Part shown: piece by piece, positions 1 to 14,100 of the stretch | Numbering within the stretch: position 1 is the stretch's first letter | Layout: each line of letters starts with the position of its first letter | Position numbers and translations under genes: made by a program | NCBI RefSeq assembly: GCF_018691265.1 | Contig: NW_024881316.1 | Coordinates: 7,314,819 to 7,378,818, forward strand | Source: Tyto alba | Taxonomy: Eukaryota; Chordata; Aves; Strigiformes; Tytonidae | Length of the DNA stretch: 64,000 nucleotides | Direction of reading: 5' to 3' | The notes under the pieces: model-generated | The model's database searches: none | What the model saw: only the letters and a program-made list of their open reading frames with translations | What the model was told of the DNA's origin: nothing

Positions 1-3000
1 CACTGACTTCCCTTGGCCAAACGTGACAGTCCCATCTTTGTAGATTTAGACTAATGACCTCTTCCTACCAGTGAAGGAATACCAACAAAGCCAGGCTATC
101 AGCTTGTGCTGTGGCAAATGCCAATGTTTCCCCGTCCTTTTCCCCTGGTTTCCTATTGTAACTGTAGGGGCTCCACAGGCTCTCTGCCTGGGTTTTGGCT
201 CCTCAGTGTGGAACATGCATTTAGATGCTTAACTGCCATTTGGTGGATTTTTCTTAATCTCTTGCATGCCCTGAACGTTACACAGGCCACCACAGAACCA
301 GGGCACAGGGCCAGTGTCCTATGAGGGTCTTGTATGTCTGATTCACCCAAGGGCAAGGTTATTCACTTGTCCTTGCTCCCAGAGCAGTACCCTGAGGCAG
401 AGCCTTCCACATATGCCCACAGAAATGTCCTTTCAGGACCTACAGTATGGGCTACGGCAGATGTCTGTGCGGGAGGGCTGGTGGAAACAAGCACCTAAAT
501 ATCTCCTTGCTAGTGTCTTTTATGGATTTCAGGTCTGGTTGGGAGAGGGAGCATTGCTGGTGCCCAGAAGGGCTGCAGTGACCAAAATTTGGCTCTCTAG
601 TAAGAATTTTAGAGGGAACTTGTAACTGAGAGAAGTAGATTTTCCATCAGAGACTTCTTGTAGGGATTTCACCAGGAGGGTAGATATGGTGTGCAACCTC
701 AGAATGGGAAATGTAATCCTAGCCCTTGAGATAAGAGGTATTGATTTTTTTTTACAACTTAAATCTCCTTTGTTGTTGTGTCCTGGTATACCCTACCCAG
801 ATTTATCCCAGACGTGACCTCATACTATTTTCCAGACACTTTCTAAGCAGAAAAAATAAATGTGTTCTTGGTGGGTTCCTTGTTGGAAACTGGTATAATA
901 CTAGAAAACAAATGACTTACTCTGTGGCTCTCCTCAAGCAGCAAGGAGCTGGGACTAAGTATGTGTGAAACCACGAAGCTTGCTGGAGCCAACTCAAGCC
1001 ATTTGGGTGCTGACACCTCCCTTTTGTTTGAAGTGTTGTCTCTAAATGCCAGCCAGAATGTACCCTGGCTAAACTAGAGCTGTGCATGGGCTGGTTGGGC
1101 AGGTGGCTACTACTAGCCCATAAAACATACCACATCCAAGCTCTTCTGGCCCTCCTTTTAATATTTTTTTTCTGGGTTTCTCTCTAGCATATTTCAATGC
1201 TTTGCAATATTTTAAGTCTAATATGAGTGCTTCTTCCTAAGAAAACCTTCAAATAGCCAATATAAGCTGACAGATCGTGTAACAGATTTTCTGAAATAAA
1301 ATTCTGATGGTGACTAAAGCCAGCCTAGTCCTTCCCAGTGCAAGTATTATTAATGAGGTTTACCCCCAAGAAATGGTGCTTGTCTAGTTGCTCTTTCAGT
1401 TCAGGCAGCTAACTGGTTTCGTTAGGAATCTCACGATCCCAGTAACAAAAGAAGATTGGCAATCTAAAGGCTATATTCTCCCACAAACATTTAAAAACAT
1501 TAAACCAACACCTTGTTATTGGAAACGAAAATAAACGTGGCTTCTTCATGGAAGAAGTCCACTAGAGGGATGACCTGTCTGAAGGATTAGTCAATCAGAG
1601 TTTGAAAGCAATTGAGGAAATCTTTTAAATATATGTTTCAGTTATTTCAGGTTCTCTGAGAAGTAAGAGACAGTGATTGTGGCAAGAGGCCATCAAGCTA
1701 GTTATTTGTGTTTCCCCTGGGCTCTCCTGAAAGTCGGAGACATGTGCCCGTGGCCTCCTTCAACTCATCTCCAATCCAGTCTTGTACTTTTTTTCTGCTC
1801 CTCACTTCCTTGCAGAATGAGAGCAGATGAAATTGCAGATTCTGTACAGTAAGTCCAAAGATAAAGTGTGAATCAGTTTCTCTTATAAGTCTAATTCTGT
1901 CTTCTTCGTCCCCATTCAATCAACAAATTATTGCCTTTTTTTTCCCCCATTTTTTGCTTTTTTAAATCTTTTCCATCTGAAATTGGCAGGTAGGACAGAG
2001 CTGTAGCTAGAGGTACATTTTTCTGGAAAAGTTTCGATGTAATTGGACAGTGTCTATTTTGCAGACAAGGGCCTCTAAAAACCCTAGGTGTTTCATTTTT
2101 TGAAATGCCTTCTGATATTTTCTATAAAAAATCTTATCTCAGAACCAGCTTGACCTAGAAATGTCAGTATATTGGAGATCCTTGCTAGTGTGGATTTTGG
2201 CAGTCCAGAGTGTCTCAGCAGGTTTTAACAACATTGCCAAAAGTCCTGTGGAGAAAATTAATCTCTAGCAGAGCCAAGTTGCTTCAGAAAATAAACCAGG
2301 GGCTTAGATGATTTGCCATCATGAAGCATCCTCAGCAATTATAAATAACCTGCCTTGCTCCCTCTCACATGCCTTTCTGGCTGTGCACTTGACTCAAAAT
2401 TATATTCCTATTTCTGGATACCCATGCCACCATCACACCTCTTGTATGGTCGAGCGGGTGGCAGGAGGTAAGACCATGAAGATTTTTGGTTAAAATGGGA
2501 CAGATTTCACTACAGAAAGGTTACAAAATTGGGCAGACAGCTTTTATCATTTCGTTAACTTGCTACAGCAAAACTGTAAAGACGACATCTAGGTCCCATT
2601 TGGCATCACTGGGCTTAGGGAGGAAGGTTGAGCAAGTCAGTAGTAAATAAATGGGGTATGTGGCAAGACAACAGGTGGCTGTATCAGCAAGAATATACAT
2701 GACCTTCTGTTGTTCCTCCAAGCTTCTGCTTCACAGAAAGCTCTAATCATTTTGGGTAAATAGAGCTATAAACTACAGAGAGACAAAAAGGCATAAGAAG
2801 CAAATTATTCAGCGGGCAGAGAAAGCAAGTCTGCTCTCTTCAGCTTTTTTCCATCTGTTGGTCTTCATTGAGAAACTGAAAAGGCAGCCTCTGGGGAGTC
2901 CTGATCTGCTGGCAATCCAAACTGATTATTTGATTTGCTTTCACACAGTTGCAGCACTGAACCTCTGTTTTCCAGCAGGAGCTGGGTTTATTATTTCAAG

Positions 3001-6000
3001 GCTTTTTTAGCCTTCACAGCCATTGGTTTTCTCCTAGGGCTTTAGTTTTCAAAATATGTTGTAACCTAACGTACTGTAAATCTAAAGATTATCCAAATTT
3101 AGATAACTTTAAGCTTCAGTGGGGGAAGAGAATGATACAGCAGTTTTCAGTTTGTGCTACTTTTTTGTAGCTTTCAGTTGCAGAAATAATAACAGTCTTT
3201 AAAGGAGCCAGCAAGGGGCTGTATTAAGAAGAACACCCTTCATGGCTGTGAACATGCTGTCCATGTAATGTTGTGTGTGATTCATTCACCATGTGAAGCA
3301 TTTTTTTTTCTTATTATATTTGTTACAGTTTGCAACTGTTCTTTGTGTCAGAGAAATCCACATATTTACTTCTCCTGAGGCCCTAATTTCTGTGGACCTC
3401 TAAGGCTGGGTTAAAGCAGAGCAGGCTGATCTGACTGATGTTAATTTCAACTTTCTCTGCTCATTTCATATACTGTAATAGTTACAGCACAACCCCATCA
3501 CACACACCCAGCAGACTTATTAAAGAGAGCCACTTAGAAGGAAAATATTGCCTTCCACTCCAAAGGACATCTTATCTCTTGGATGCATAGTCTTAAAAAT
3601 CAAAATCAGAACAGAAGCAAATATTGGCCTCATTTTCACTTCCAATACATTCAAGTCCCCAGAATTCACACCAGAGGTTACCAAAGTCTTGTGGGACCTC
3701 CCAGTTAAACTGATATAAAAATCTCAATCCTCACTATATTCTGAAGACTTTCCAAGGTACATGTGAGTGCTATGGCACCTACCTGATCCTGCCTCTGATG
3801 ATCTTCCCCACACCTGAACTTGAAGTCAATATGCAGGTTGTCCAACACGTGGGATGAGCTGCGTCACTTTGAACAGATCATGATGCCATCAAGGCAATGA
3901 CTGACCAGGACAGTCCATTTACAGGCAGTTACTATAATGCTGGACTATTGTTCTTACAGATCTTCTGAAGATGAGTAAAGAGGGGAATAGAAACCTGAGT
4001 AATAATAATTTAAAAAAAAAAAAAAATGCTAACGTAATGATTGGTGCAGTAGAAGGTTTCCAGGCCAGAAGATCATTCCTCTCAGAATCCAGAGACTCTG
4101 CCAAACAATCTGTAAAAATAAAAATGGAGGAGTCACCCTGACAGATGTTTAGCAATTCCAACAGCATGTATAGTATAAATATTTGTATAGTAAAAAATAC
4201 AGTAGAGATATCACTTATGGACCAAAGGTTCTTCTATATTTTCCTCATAGTCGGGATACTGAAACCAGTGCTTCATCTAATTATGTTGTAATTTTTCAGA
4301 CAGATATGAGGAGAAAGCAATGTGAAAAATACATAAAGAAAGATATTTTAAGCTTTTCGTCTGAAAGTGAAAATTTGTGTTTTTTTTTGAATGTACACTG
4401 GTATATTGTGAAAGGAATCAATGATGAAGAAGCAAAGGGTCAGAAATGTTTTTCTTTTCATGTTTGAAACAGAAAAAGATTAAAAATTCTCCATCCCTAT
4501 CTGAATTATAAAGTTCTGCAATATTTGACAGTCATCTAAGAAATACAGGACGAAAATCCATGACAAATTTTGCAGTTGTGAGGAATAAACTGAGAAAGAT
4601 GATGGATGACTATTCTGTTAAGATCTGGGGTAAAAGAAGAGAAGAACAACACAGAATAGCTCCTGGCAGTGCTGGCAGTAACACCCCCTTGACTCATAAT
4701 GCCTGAAGCTTCGTGTTACGTGGTGGGCTTTATACAGGTTCACTCCTCATGTACGCGGAGTCTTATCGGCTGAACTCAAGCTGTCTGTGGAGATGCTGAT
4801 CTGGGACTTAGCAAATCACAGGCAGCCAATATGAGATGTCCACTCAAAGTGGCCAAGTTCTTCTCATGAAGGGCAGGCAACACTGAATTTTACTGGCCCC
4901 TGGCCAAGGACAAAATAACTTGTCACTTTCTGACCATGTGGTGGAGGTGAAGATTTCTGGTAAGAAAGGAGGTGCTTTTCTTAATGATGCCAGACATGCA
5001 GGTGATGTGTCCAGGACCCTAGAGAACAGCCTGTGCCCAGAACCAGCCTTGAGATGCCTGAATTAGAAGCTTAGTCACACAGCCTGCCAATTTAATCAGC
5101 GTAGAAAGACAGATACCTCCAGAGAATAATATCAATCTTAGTGCAAACTCATCCTAAAAATAGTTGTGAGGGATCCACACCTGAGCCTGCTGCGTGTAAT
5201 GTGGCTTTCCTGATCTGGACAAAAGGAATCTAGTGAGGAATTGACACACATGACATGTCACACATGACAGGAAATTACTGCATATGCTGGGAACAAGGTA
5301 ATAGCAGATTCAGACACTGCCCCCCCTGCCCTACTGCTTTTCTGCCTTAAGTAAATACACAGGTGCATAATAATTAGGAAATTTATATAAAATAGTAACC
5401 AATAATAACAATAATGCAGAATAATACATTCACATAAAATAAATGCAAACAAATAAATATGCAGACCAGATCAAAGGTATAATAATTTATTTTATTTTGA
5501 ATTTAAGAAGTAATGAAGTATGACAGCGGTACTAGGAATGAGTGAACACCAGAGAATAACAAGGATATATGTACATCAGTTTGTGTGTGGTTATATGTAT
5601 GTGTATGAATTTACAGTTTTCCCTACTCCCTCACAAGATAACAAAGCAATGAAATAACTCTGAATAGGAAAACATACCTAGAGAAAGGCAGAATATAGTT
5701 GTTGTACATGTGGCTGGAGAACCTTGTAACCTTATGGTCATATTCAGATACCATTTCTACGAGAAGTGATTCTTTGCAGTCATAAGCTTTTGAGTTTCAA
5801 GATAAGATTTGAATGTATTTTTTAATATAAAGTACTCAGACTTTAATACATTTTTCTTATATTAAATATGCGTGAATTTTTTTATGTGCCGCAGTGATGG
5901 GTGCAGACATGCCAAGGCACATTAAAGGGAATGACAGGAAGGTGCAAGGAGCCTCAGGAAATCGGCGGTTTCATGTACACAATTTTTGTGTTCTTGCAGC

Positions 6001-9000
6001 ATTACCATCTCATTTCCACTGTTTCCAGCCTTGGATTTCTTTTGTGTTGTGCCAATTAATAAGCTGCTGTCAATCTATTACCTCTGTGCAGCTTTCAAAA
6101 GTAATGCTTTAAGGTAGGATAGGGAAACAGCGAAGGTAAAAATGGCAACTGATAGTGCAGCTCTGGTGGTGTGAAAGTCCTGCTAATACAGAGAATCTTT
6201 TTTTCTTTTCCAACTAGGAGAAGCATAAAATTTCAATGGATTTATTCTGAGTGACATTGTCAAGCCTGTGACTGACAATAATGTGTTTCTTAACACTTAT
6301 GTGGGCTTCGTAGTATCCAGGGAGTTAAGAGAGAAGAAGAAAAAATTACCGTGGCATTTATGACGCATCTGATGTTTGTTTACGCCTTCCTATGTCCAGT
6401 TCTCATGCAGCTAAGTTGAGTACTCATTTAATAGATCTTTGTCATATTGTCATTATAAAGAGGCAATTTTAATGACATATACATACATACCTCGCACGCT
6501 TTTATTTTACGTATAGGAATCCTATAAATTTCTCTTAAATATTTTATAAATAGTTAAGATTATAACACTTGAATGAATTGAATAAAGCTGGCTGGAGCTG
6601 TCCTATTTATGCTGTGTGTTTTGCTCCTGAGCTGCAGCAGGATTGCAAAAGCTCCTTGAATCCCAGGATAAGTGAGCAAACTTTAGAGAGTTGGAAAGAA
6701 GAATGCCAGCTTGCTTTTCCTCAAAATTAAGCTTTTACAGCTTTGTCTTGTAAAATGGAAACTGGTCTGTAAAATGGTCTTCAAAATGGAAACTGATACT
6801 AACCAGGAACTAATGAACTGCAGCTGGACTTTATTTCTACATCAAAAGGACAGGGGTGAGGCAGAATGAATACCGTTACACTGGAAAAGCACCGTCAAGA
6901 GTTATAAAATGAGCACACCCTAAAGCCAGGCAGGGTTCTGGTCAGAGCATAGTGGAGAGAATCCAGCTATACTTGGGGTACGTGGTGAGCCTGGCCAACC
7001 CCCTGTGACACCCTGACTGCTGGTGTACAGCCTGGCACCCTGCTCTTGCTCAGCGTCCCTCCTGTGAAAGGTTCAGCCCGTTGTCACAAGCATTGGCTGT
7101 TGTTGTATGGTCCTTACAAGGAGAATCCACTCAGCAGGTTCCTTGCCAGGGCATGTGTTGCCCCCAAGACACGTGAAGCCTTCCTGCCTCCTCCAGCACA
7201 AGAAAGGCACAAGAAAAGGCAGGAGCAAAGGCAGGGACAGGCTTTGGAGATCCTGAATGGCATTTCCCTTCTCTATTGGCATTCTGCTGGGCTTGTGCCC
7301 GTCTTCAGTTCCCAGACCTAAACTTGACGATATTGCTCTCAAAAGCCTTGGAGCTTTCTTGCACTCTGACACAGGAACAAGCTTTTGCAATCTACTTGCC
7401 TGCCAGCCACCATGGGGGAACACCTCCTTCACCCCAAGCTGAGAAGATTGTCAGTGGTTAACGAAGCCCCGCTCACTTCAAGAATAGAGATAGTGACCCC
7501 AAAGTCTGGTCTTCTTTCACCCATTTTTACCATGAAAAATCCACTCTGTGGAGCTCTGCTGCCCTTAGGGCAGAAGAGGGGATAAAGAAGGGATGATCTA
7601 GGGGATGAAGGACAGCATAGCTGCCGTTCTGCCATCACTGTAGAGGCCAAATGTCACAATCTCAGCTGTTGGAAGGAACATAAAGGAAGGAGAGTATGGT
7701 GTAAGCATAATGGTCTTTAGTCTGAAGTTGTTTCAGACTGGCTGGAATAGAAATCAGTAACATGTGACCAGAAAGCATCTCCTGAGTTGTTAAGTCCAGT
7801 CCCCTGCTATCCCAGGTAAACATCTTACATAGTTTCCTTCAGAAATGCAAAGCTGTATAGCTCATTTATCTTAAGAAGCTAAATGAGAAAATCTTAGGGT
7901 TAATGTTCTTACAAAGAAATGGCATGGCGAGGCTTGCATTGCTAATCTGAAAATGGAAAACAACAGGACTGCTAAACTCAGAGGAAAATAAACGATGCTG
8001 TGTGGAAAATGTGAGAGAGCAGAAGGTTTTGATGAATGTTATGCAACTCCAGTAGTTTAATTAATTGTATTGATTTAGTCATAGCTGCAGTATACAAGAG
8101 GTGTGTATGCCCTGCAGAGGGACATATTTTAAGTACTTGTGGACAGAAGAACCACAAGCATTTTTCACAGAGCTATCTCAATTAATCCTCGGGTCACATC
8201 TCTGAAACTGCCTGCAGAGAAGCAAATACCATGTTGCAAACTTCCAGAAACAACACCAACTAAAGTCATAATTACTTCAGTATGCGCTGATTTTTGAAGT
8301 AACACCTTCTGGAGGGATTTTCTTTACTGGAGAATTCAGGTGATGAACTCTCAAATTTGGCTGGGCCTGTAAGTGTGAATCCTTTCTGAAGTTTAGTACG
8401 TAGAAAGAATAGATGAGAGCTCTCTTAACCACAAACTGACAGGATATTCATCATCTCTGTATTAGTTCCTCTGTTTGCCAAATGCAGGAAATTATATTAA
8501 TGTCGAATTATATCCAGACCTGATCTTCCAGGTCTGTTTCCCATTTGTGGTAAAGAATATTTGATGTGCCTGATGTTGGTGTGTTTGTCATTCGGTTCCT
8601 CTGGCAGAACTGGTATCAGAAATAGAGGACACTCTCTTGCTGAAATCTCAGGGGTCTTAAACTCTGCCCTGTCAGATCAGCTGTTAAGGTTTTTTGTTTC
8701 TGCACAGATCAGCTTGCTTTCCTCCTTTAGACCCACATTTCCCAGCTGGGGAGAATTTCTTTGCGAAAAGTGTAAAGCAGGGAGCATGCATAAAGTGATC
8801 CTTCCTGTTTATATTCTCCCAGCTGTTGGTACCAGCAATAGAAAGATCACCCATGTTGGAGGCTACATCTGAAACATGGTCTTCAGTAGCACTAGACAAA
8901 CCCCATTTAACCACACAATGTGAACAAGCATTCCCTTCAGAGCTTTTGCTTAATAGTTTCAGGTAGTGCCATCTGTATTCTGGATTATAGGATACAACTA

Positions 9001-9039
9001 ATAATTGTTTCTGATTCACCCACTCTGTCTTAAATGATA
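1..9039. other. no gene recognised (AT-rich intergenic)
   Basis: Both strands carry only short open frames without motifs or paired splice sites. Single A/T runs occur (for example 4010-4026). I see no transposon, RNA gene or CpG island. Confidence 0.6.
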
Positions 9040-9640
9040 GTAATTTATATCCTCTCTCAGTTGTGTCCTTTCAACCAAACTGTCCTAATTTAGTCAGTAT
9101 TTCCTTGTCAGGAATCTATTCCAAAGCTCTTAGGCAATCATTTCCTATCCTCCATCATCTTTGACATGCTTTTCTGCACCCTTTCCTGTTATTTTCAGGA
9201 TGAAGTGACCAAAACCATATGCAGTGCTCAGGAGGAATTCACTAGATTTTTTTATTTTATTCTCAATTCTTTCTATAATAATTCTTAATATATTTTCCAC
9301 AAACTGCATTGTTTTTAGGAATGTATCTCAAATGATTACTAGATTTCTCTGATTAGCAATAATAACTTCTTAGAGTTCATCACTGTTTATTTATAACTAT
9401 GATTACAGAAAAACCATTCCAGCCTATATGCGTTTTTGTCAGCTCCTTTAGCATTCATATATAGCTCTCCCAACCATGGTCTTCTCTATTGTTTAAACCA
9501 ATCTTCTCCTGGTTTAAGACGTGGATTAAAAAATCAGAAGTACGTTATCTTTGGACAGATCCATTCATTCTGTAATAAGGTTATAAGGTACGATCATCAG
9601 AATGCCAATACTTCTCCAGTATCCTTAGGTAATTCCCCCC
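9040..9640 (-). mobile_element. probable ancient CR1/L3-like remnant, minus orientation
   Basis: Stretches such as AAGTGACCAAAACCATATGC followed by AGTGCTCAGGAGGAATTCAC, and later GTTCATCACTGTTTATTTAT, resemble the inverted 3' region of old CR1/L3 LINEs. These often read as 'gaccagaactgcacacagtactc' and 'cccatcactgtatatttata' on this strand. No open frame survives and the boundaries are vague. A repeat-library search would settle it. Confidence 0.4.
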
Positions 9641-9932
9641 AAAAAGGAAGATAAATTTCCCAGTCTTTGCATAAATAGTCTAAAGCATCTTAATACACAG
9701 AGCCAATGTCTAATCCCTTAGACTTTCATTTGCTCATGTAGAAAAAAAGAGGTGACACAATTATTAGATAGGAATTTGCAATAAGTATCCGTGTGGGCCA
9801 AACTGAATGCTTAGATTTGTGTGCCAAATACAGATCCTGAAATTTAACAATTTGACCTATTAAAGGGTGTGTTAAGCTGCATCAGTACCTCTCTAAATGT
9901 AGTTCAGTGAATGCCCAGTGTATTTAACTTTT

Positions 9933-9976
9933 TTTTAGAGAGTTTCAGTCTGGATTTTAGAGAGTTTCAGTCATAT
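9933..9976. repeat. 22-bp tandem duplication
   Basis: TTTTAGAGAGTTTCAGTC occurs at 9933-9950 and at 9955-9972; the two units differ only in the last four bases. Confidence 0.9.
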
Positions 9977-11087
9977 CTCAGTGATGTGTAATTTGCAAGT
10001 CAGTAACATTGTTGAATGATATTTTTTTTTTCTTTTGAGGAAGGAGTTGTTTTTCTCTTTGTAGGAATTACCCATGGCTTACTTTAGCTTTACCCAGAGC
10101 TCCTGTGTGCCTAGTGAAAGCACCTTTAAATTGAGAACTCAGCATTGCTTTGAACATGGGCTTGCCTCTTGCCTTTGATTTTATGATAAAGTCCAGAACT
10201 TTTAAAGTGCAGTAAGGTCTGAGCTATGAAATCAACTGAAGAGCTCTCCAGGGTATCCCCAGGATTCATGCAACAAGTCAGAGCTCATTTTTCAGGTTTT
10301 CCAGCCTCTACTGTATCTTTCCTGAACCACAGGAAGGTTTATCTCATTCAACTTCTTACTGACGATAAACTTGACTCTATACAAATTAGTCCACTTTGTG
10401 AGCAGATACTGAACTGCAGTATTTGTGACCCAAAAAGCTGGCTGGAGCAATGTTATCAATAAGGGTTTGATATTACCAGACCTACAGTAGCTGCTCATCT
10501 TAAGAAGCTGTTTCACAGAATGTAGGTGAACAGTGTAAGCGTCGTGAAGAATCATATGAGAAAAAACTGCAAACATAAACGCAATTCAGTCAAAGTTTCA
10601 TAACGTTTGAAAATCAAAGACTCAGTTAACCACTCTGAAGAATAAAATTGGAGGACCTTTCAATATTTTAACCCTCCTGCTGCTCCAAGTGTATGACCAA
10701 ACTGTACAGTGTTGCTGTTCTCAGCCCTGTTTCCCCTACTGTGTGTTTTTTGGTTGTCGGGAAATATGAGCATATTCATTTATTTCCTTATTATTTTTGC
10801 AGTTGTTATTTGGCATCTCATGCTAAAAATGGGTTAGATGATAGATAGCTAAACTTAACATATTCTGGCAATGAGAAAGTCTGCTACTAAGGTCCACACT
10901 ATCTAGTATCTAGTAGATTTAATTCTTTTCTGCTCAACATGCAAATGATGTAGAAGCCGTCACCGTAACTAGCGAGGCTGGAAGAGTGAATGAAACATAC
11001 CCAGGGATCTAAAAGACTGAATCTGGTGTAACCACATCTGAAATTAAAGTCTGGTTCAGACAAATATATCAAAGCGAAGAAATTAAT

Positions 11088-11140
11088 GTATTTCACCTGA
11101 AATTTCACCGCTGCAGTATTTCACCTGAAATTTGTACTAT
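11088..11140. repeat. 28-bp partial tandem duplication
   Basis: GTATTTCACCTGAAATTT occurs at 11088-11105 and again at 11116-11133, 28 bp apart, with diverged remainder. Confidence 0.85.
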
Positions 11141-14100
11141 GTGAAGAATATTTCCTTGGTATATAATAACATTTTCCAGGGATATAGATCATACTACTTA
11201 GGTTTATTGCTTTTCTCGTGCACCCACAAAATATATGATTTGGAGGAAGTTATATGGTCTAACCGAATTGGGAAACAAAAGTAATTGTTCTAAATTAAAA
11301 AATCATATAATGACATTAAAACAGAATCTGTGTTTATGTGCAAATTTTAACTTTGAAAAGTATGAGTAGGTAAGTGCTTTACATTCTCTTGTAAATCTCT
11401 CTTGAAAATAACATACGGTTTTATTAATGACTTCTAAAGCAAATTGCTTGTTTGAAGACTTTATCTGTCATCATCTTTATAGGTAATACCTATGTCTCCT
11501 AAAAACTAGTCCTTGTCTGTTGGTGGTTTATGACCTGCAAACACTGAGGCAAGCTGTTGCAAAGATTTTTCCTCTAGCTTGAAAAAGATGTTTTTGTATT
11601 ATAGCATTTCACATCAATAATCCAGATACCTGGATCTGAAAAATAGCTGAAAAAAAATTTAAACCAACATTTTTAAAGTTAAGGCATCAGAGAAAATTGG
11701 GCATTCATATGCCCATGGTAGCTTTGTCCTTTGTGTAAAAAGATCACAGAAATTTTTACAATGATCTCATGAGGCATGCTCTGAGGATTTCCTTGATGCA
11801 AGTGCCTGGGAGGGGGCAATACTGAACCTTCAATATTGCAGGTGCATCAGTGAGCAGATACTGACTTTGCAGTTCTGTCACCCTCCATATGGGAAAAAGA
11901 GCAGGGTTTCAGTCTGGCACATCAGGACAAGTTTTATAGGCATTTATGCAGCAATAGATGCAGACAGGCATCTGGCATGATGCTTAGGAGTCAGGCACTT
12001 AACGCCTTGAGTTAAAAAAATAGATATAGGCATAACTGAAAAGCTCAGTAGGTGCCTATCTCTACACCTTGAGACCTTTAAAATCCAGCCCTTGGTCTGT
12101 GTGCTTCTTCCTGACCTGTGCGACGGGGGTGATAACATCTCTCCATCTCAGAAGAAGGCCTTTAGACTGGCCTTTTCAGTCTTTAAGCTGGATAAACAGC
12201 GGAGCATGACATTGCAATACATTATCAGCTGTTACATTTGTCTGACTACAGCAGGATTTTCTCAAGGTCTGCTTCCTTTACTGAGATTTCTGAGCAATCA
12301 CTGACATTTAATTGAAACTGAGACTATTAATTTTGTGAAATTTTTCACAATATAAAAAAAAAATTCCTTTCTATTTTATGTAAATACACACATAACTTCT
12401 CTTCTGGCAGCTAAGCACAATTCCCCTTATGAAAATATTTTTTAACAGGGAAACAAGAACCATGCCGGTTTTATGTGCCATAAACATGCACTATTCTTCT
12501 TCTCACTAGATGGAGGTCCAGTGCCGTGAAAAAATGTAGCTTTCTTGGTTCTTCCTGTTAGTGGTGAGGTTGAAATGATTGCCACAGAGACCTAGACAAA
12601 GCTTTACAGTGTATCTGTGTTCTCAGTAGAGGACACAGATAAAGGGATGTGTATTTATAAATCTGTTAAAGCCTATAATACTCTGGTAATAAAACATTTA
12701 GAAAAAGGAATGTAAAAAATGCCATAAAGTTATAAAGATTTAGATGCAGATGTTCAGATGCAATGAAGATTTTATAAAATCTGGTTGTACTGAATGCATT
12801 TCTTTTGGCAAAAGCAGAGCTATTTAATAGATCACATCTGCCTGGCTATTGCTGCATTAATCCTGACAGTAAATTGCTGTAACTAGTCTGTTTTAATTAG
12901 GGAGAGGAAGGACTGCCATTTATTTTGCTTTTCAGTGTTTTTAATCCTTCAGTGCCAGTACATTTAACACTCATCAATCCTGGTACCAGAACTAAATGAG
13001 GTAAGACCTTTCTTGAGTGGTACTTTTCAATTGCATAAATGAGTACTGTTTAACCTCCTCCAATCTCCCAGTGGCTTTGCCTTTCACTTCCCAGAAAGTC
13101 TGTATCCCCTTTGTCCTCTTTAAATAGACCTCTTCAATGTCATGTTAGACTTCTCCGAGAATAACTTCTAGGACAGAAATATAAAACCAGAATAAAGAAT
13201 CAAGCAAATAGAGACCGAGCTGGGATTGTTCTCTTATCAGTTTGCAAGCTGACATGCTGTAACTGTGGACGGGTCAGTGCTTTAAGTGATGGGAGAAAGA
13301 GGTCCAATTTTTCCCTCTCCTCCAGACTTCCTTTGTGACATTAAATAATTTCAGCTCAAGCATACAAAGGATGTTAAGGCCTAAAATATCATTTAGGTCT
13401 GCTATTTAAGCAGCCACGTTCAAAATATAGATCCTGAAAATCAGATGTTTCTTAACCTGTCAGTCTTACAAAATTCTTCACGTCTGCAATTCTTGGTGCA
13501 GGCAGTATCTGTCTGGTGAATGCTGGGTGGAACACTCCATCTTCGTGCCCAAATTGTAAAAGATTTCACAAATTTGGGACACTTCAGTATTTTGTCTGAT
13601 GGTCCTGTCTATTCTAGACTTGTTAATTTTTTTTAAAGATGTTTCAATCTCATCTGTGCAGATCGTGCTGGTTGCTGTGAACTCCCTTGTGAATTCCCCA
13701 TTTACAGTGGGACTTAGATACGTAACCATAGGTGCCTAGTGTCACTGGAGATGAGCTTGGTCACCAAGTCATCCATGTGGAGCAGGCAGATACAACACAG
13801 TATGTTTGGAGACGTGTCTTCCTGGAGCAGCATCTGGAGGCAAGATGAGGTACCCTAAGGCATCTAAATACACATTGTCTGCCTATATTTGGGGACCTAA
13901 ATTGCCCTTCTTTGCACAATAAAGGAAACCGAGGACCTGATGAAGAATCATGTATTTTGCTTAGGAGCCTGGTATCTGAAAATTTACTGCAGCAGTGCTA
14001 AATGTTTTTTTAGTCATCTCCCTTGGTGGAAGTAACTTTAGGAGGTAACTTATGTGGAAACTTGGAGCCTCCATACTTCACGAAGATGAAAATAAATAGC

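Noticed and set aside
4183..4467. 94-codon plus-strand open frame
   Set aside because: It is AT-rich with random-looking composition, no domain and no promoter or splice context.
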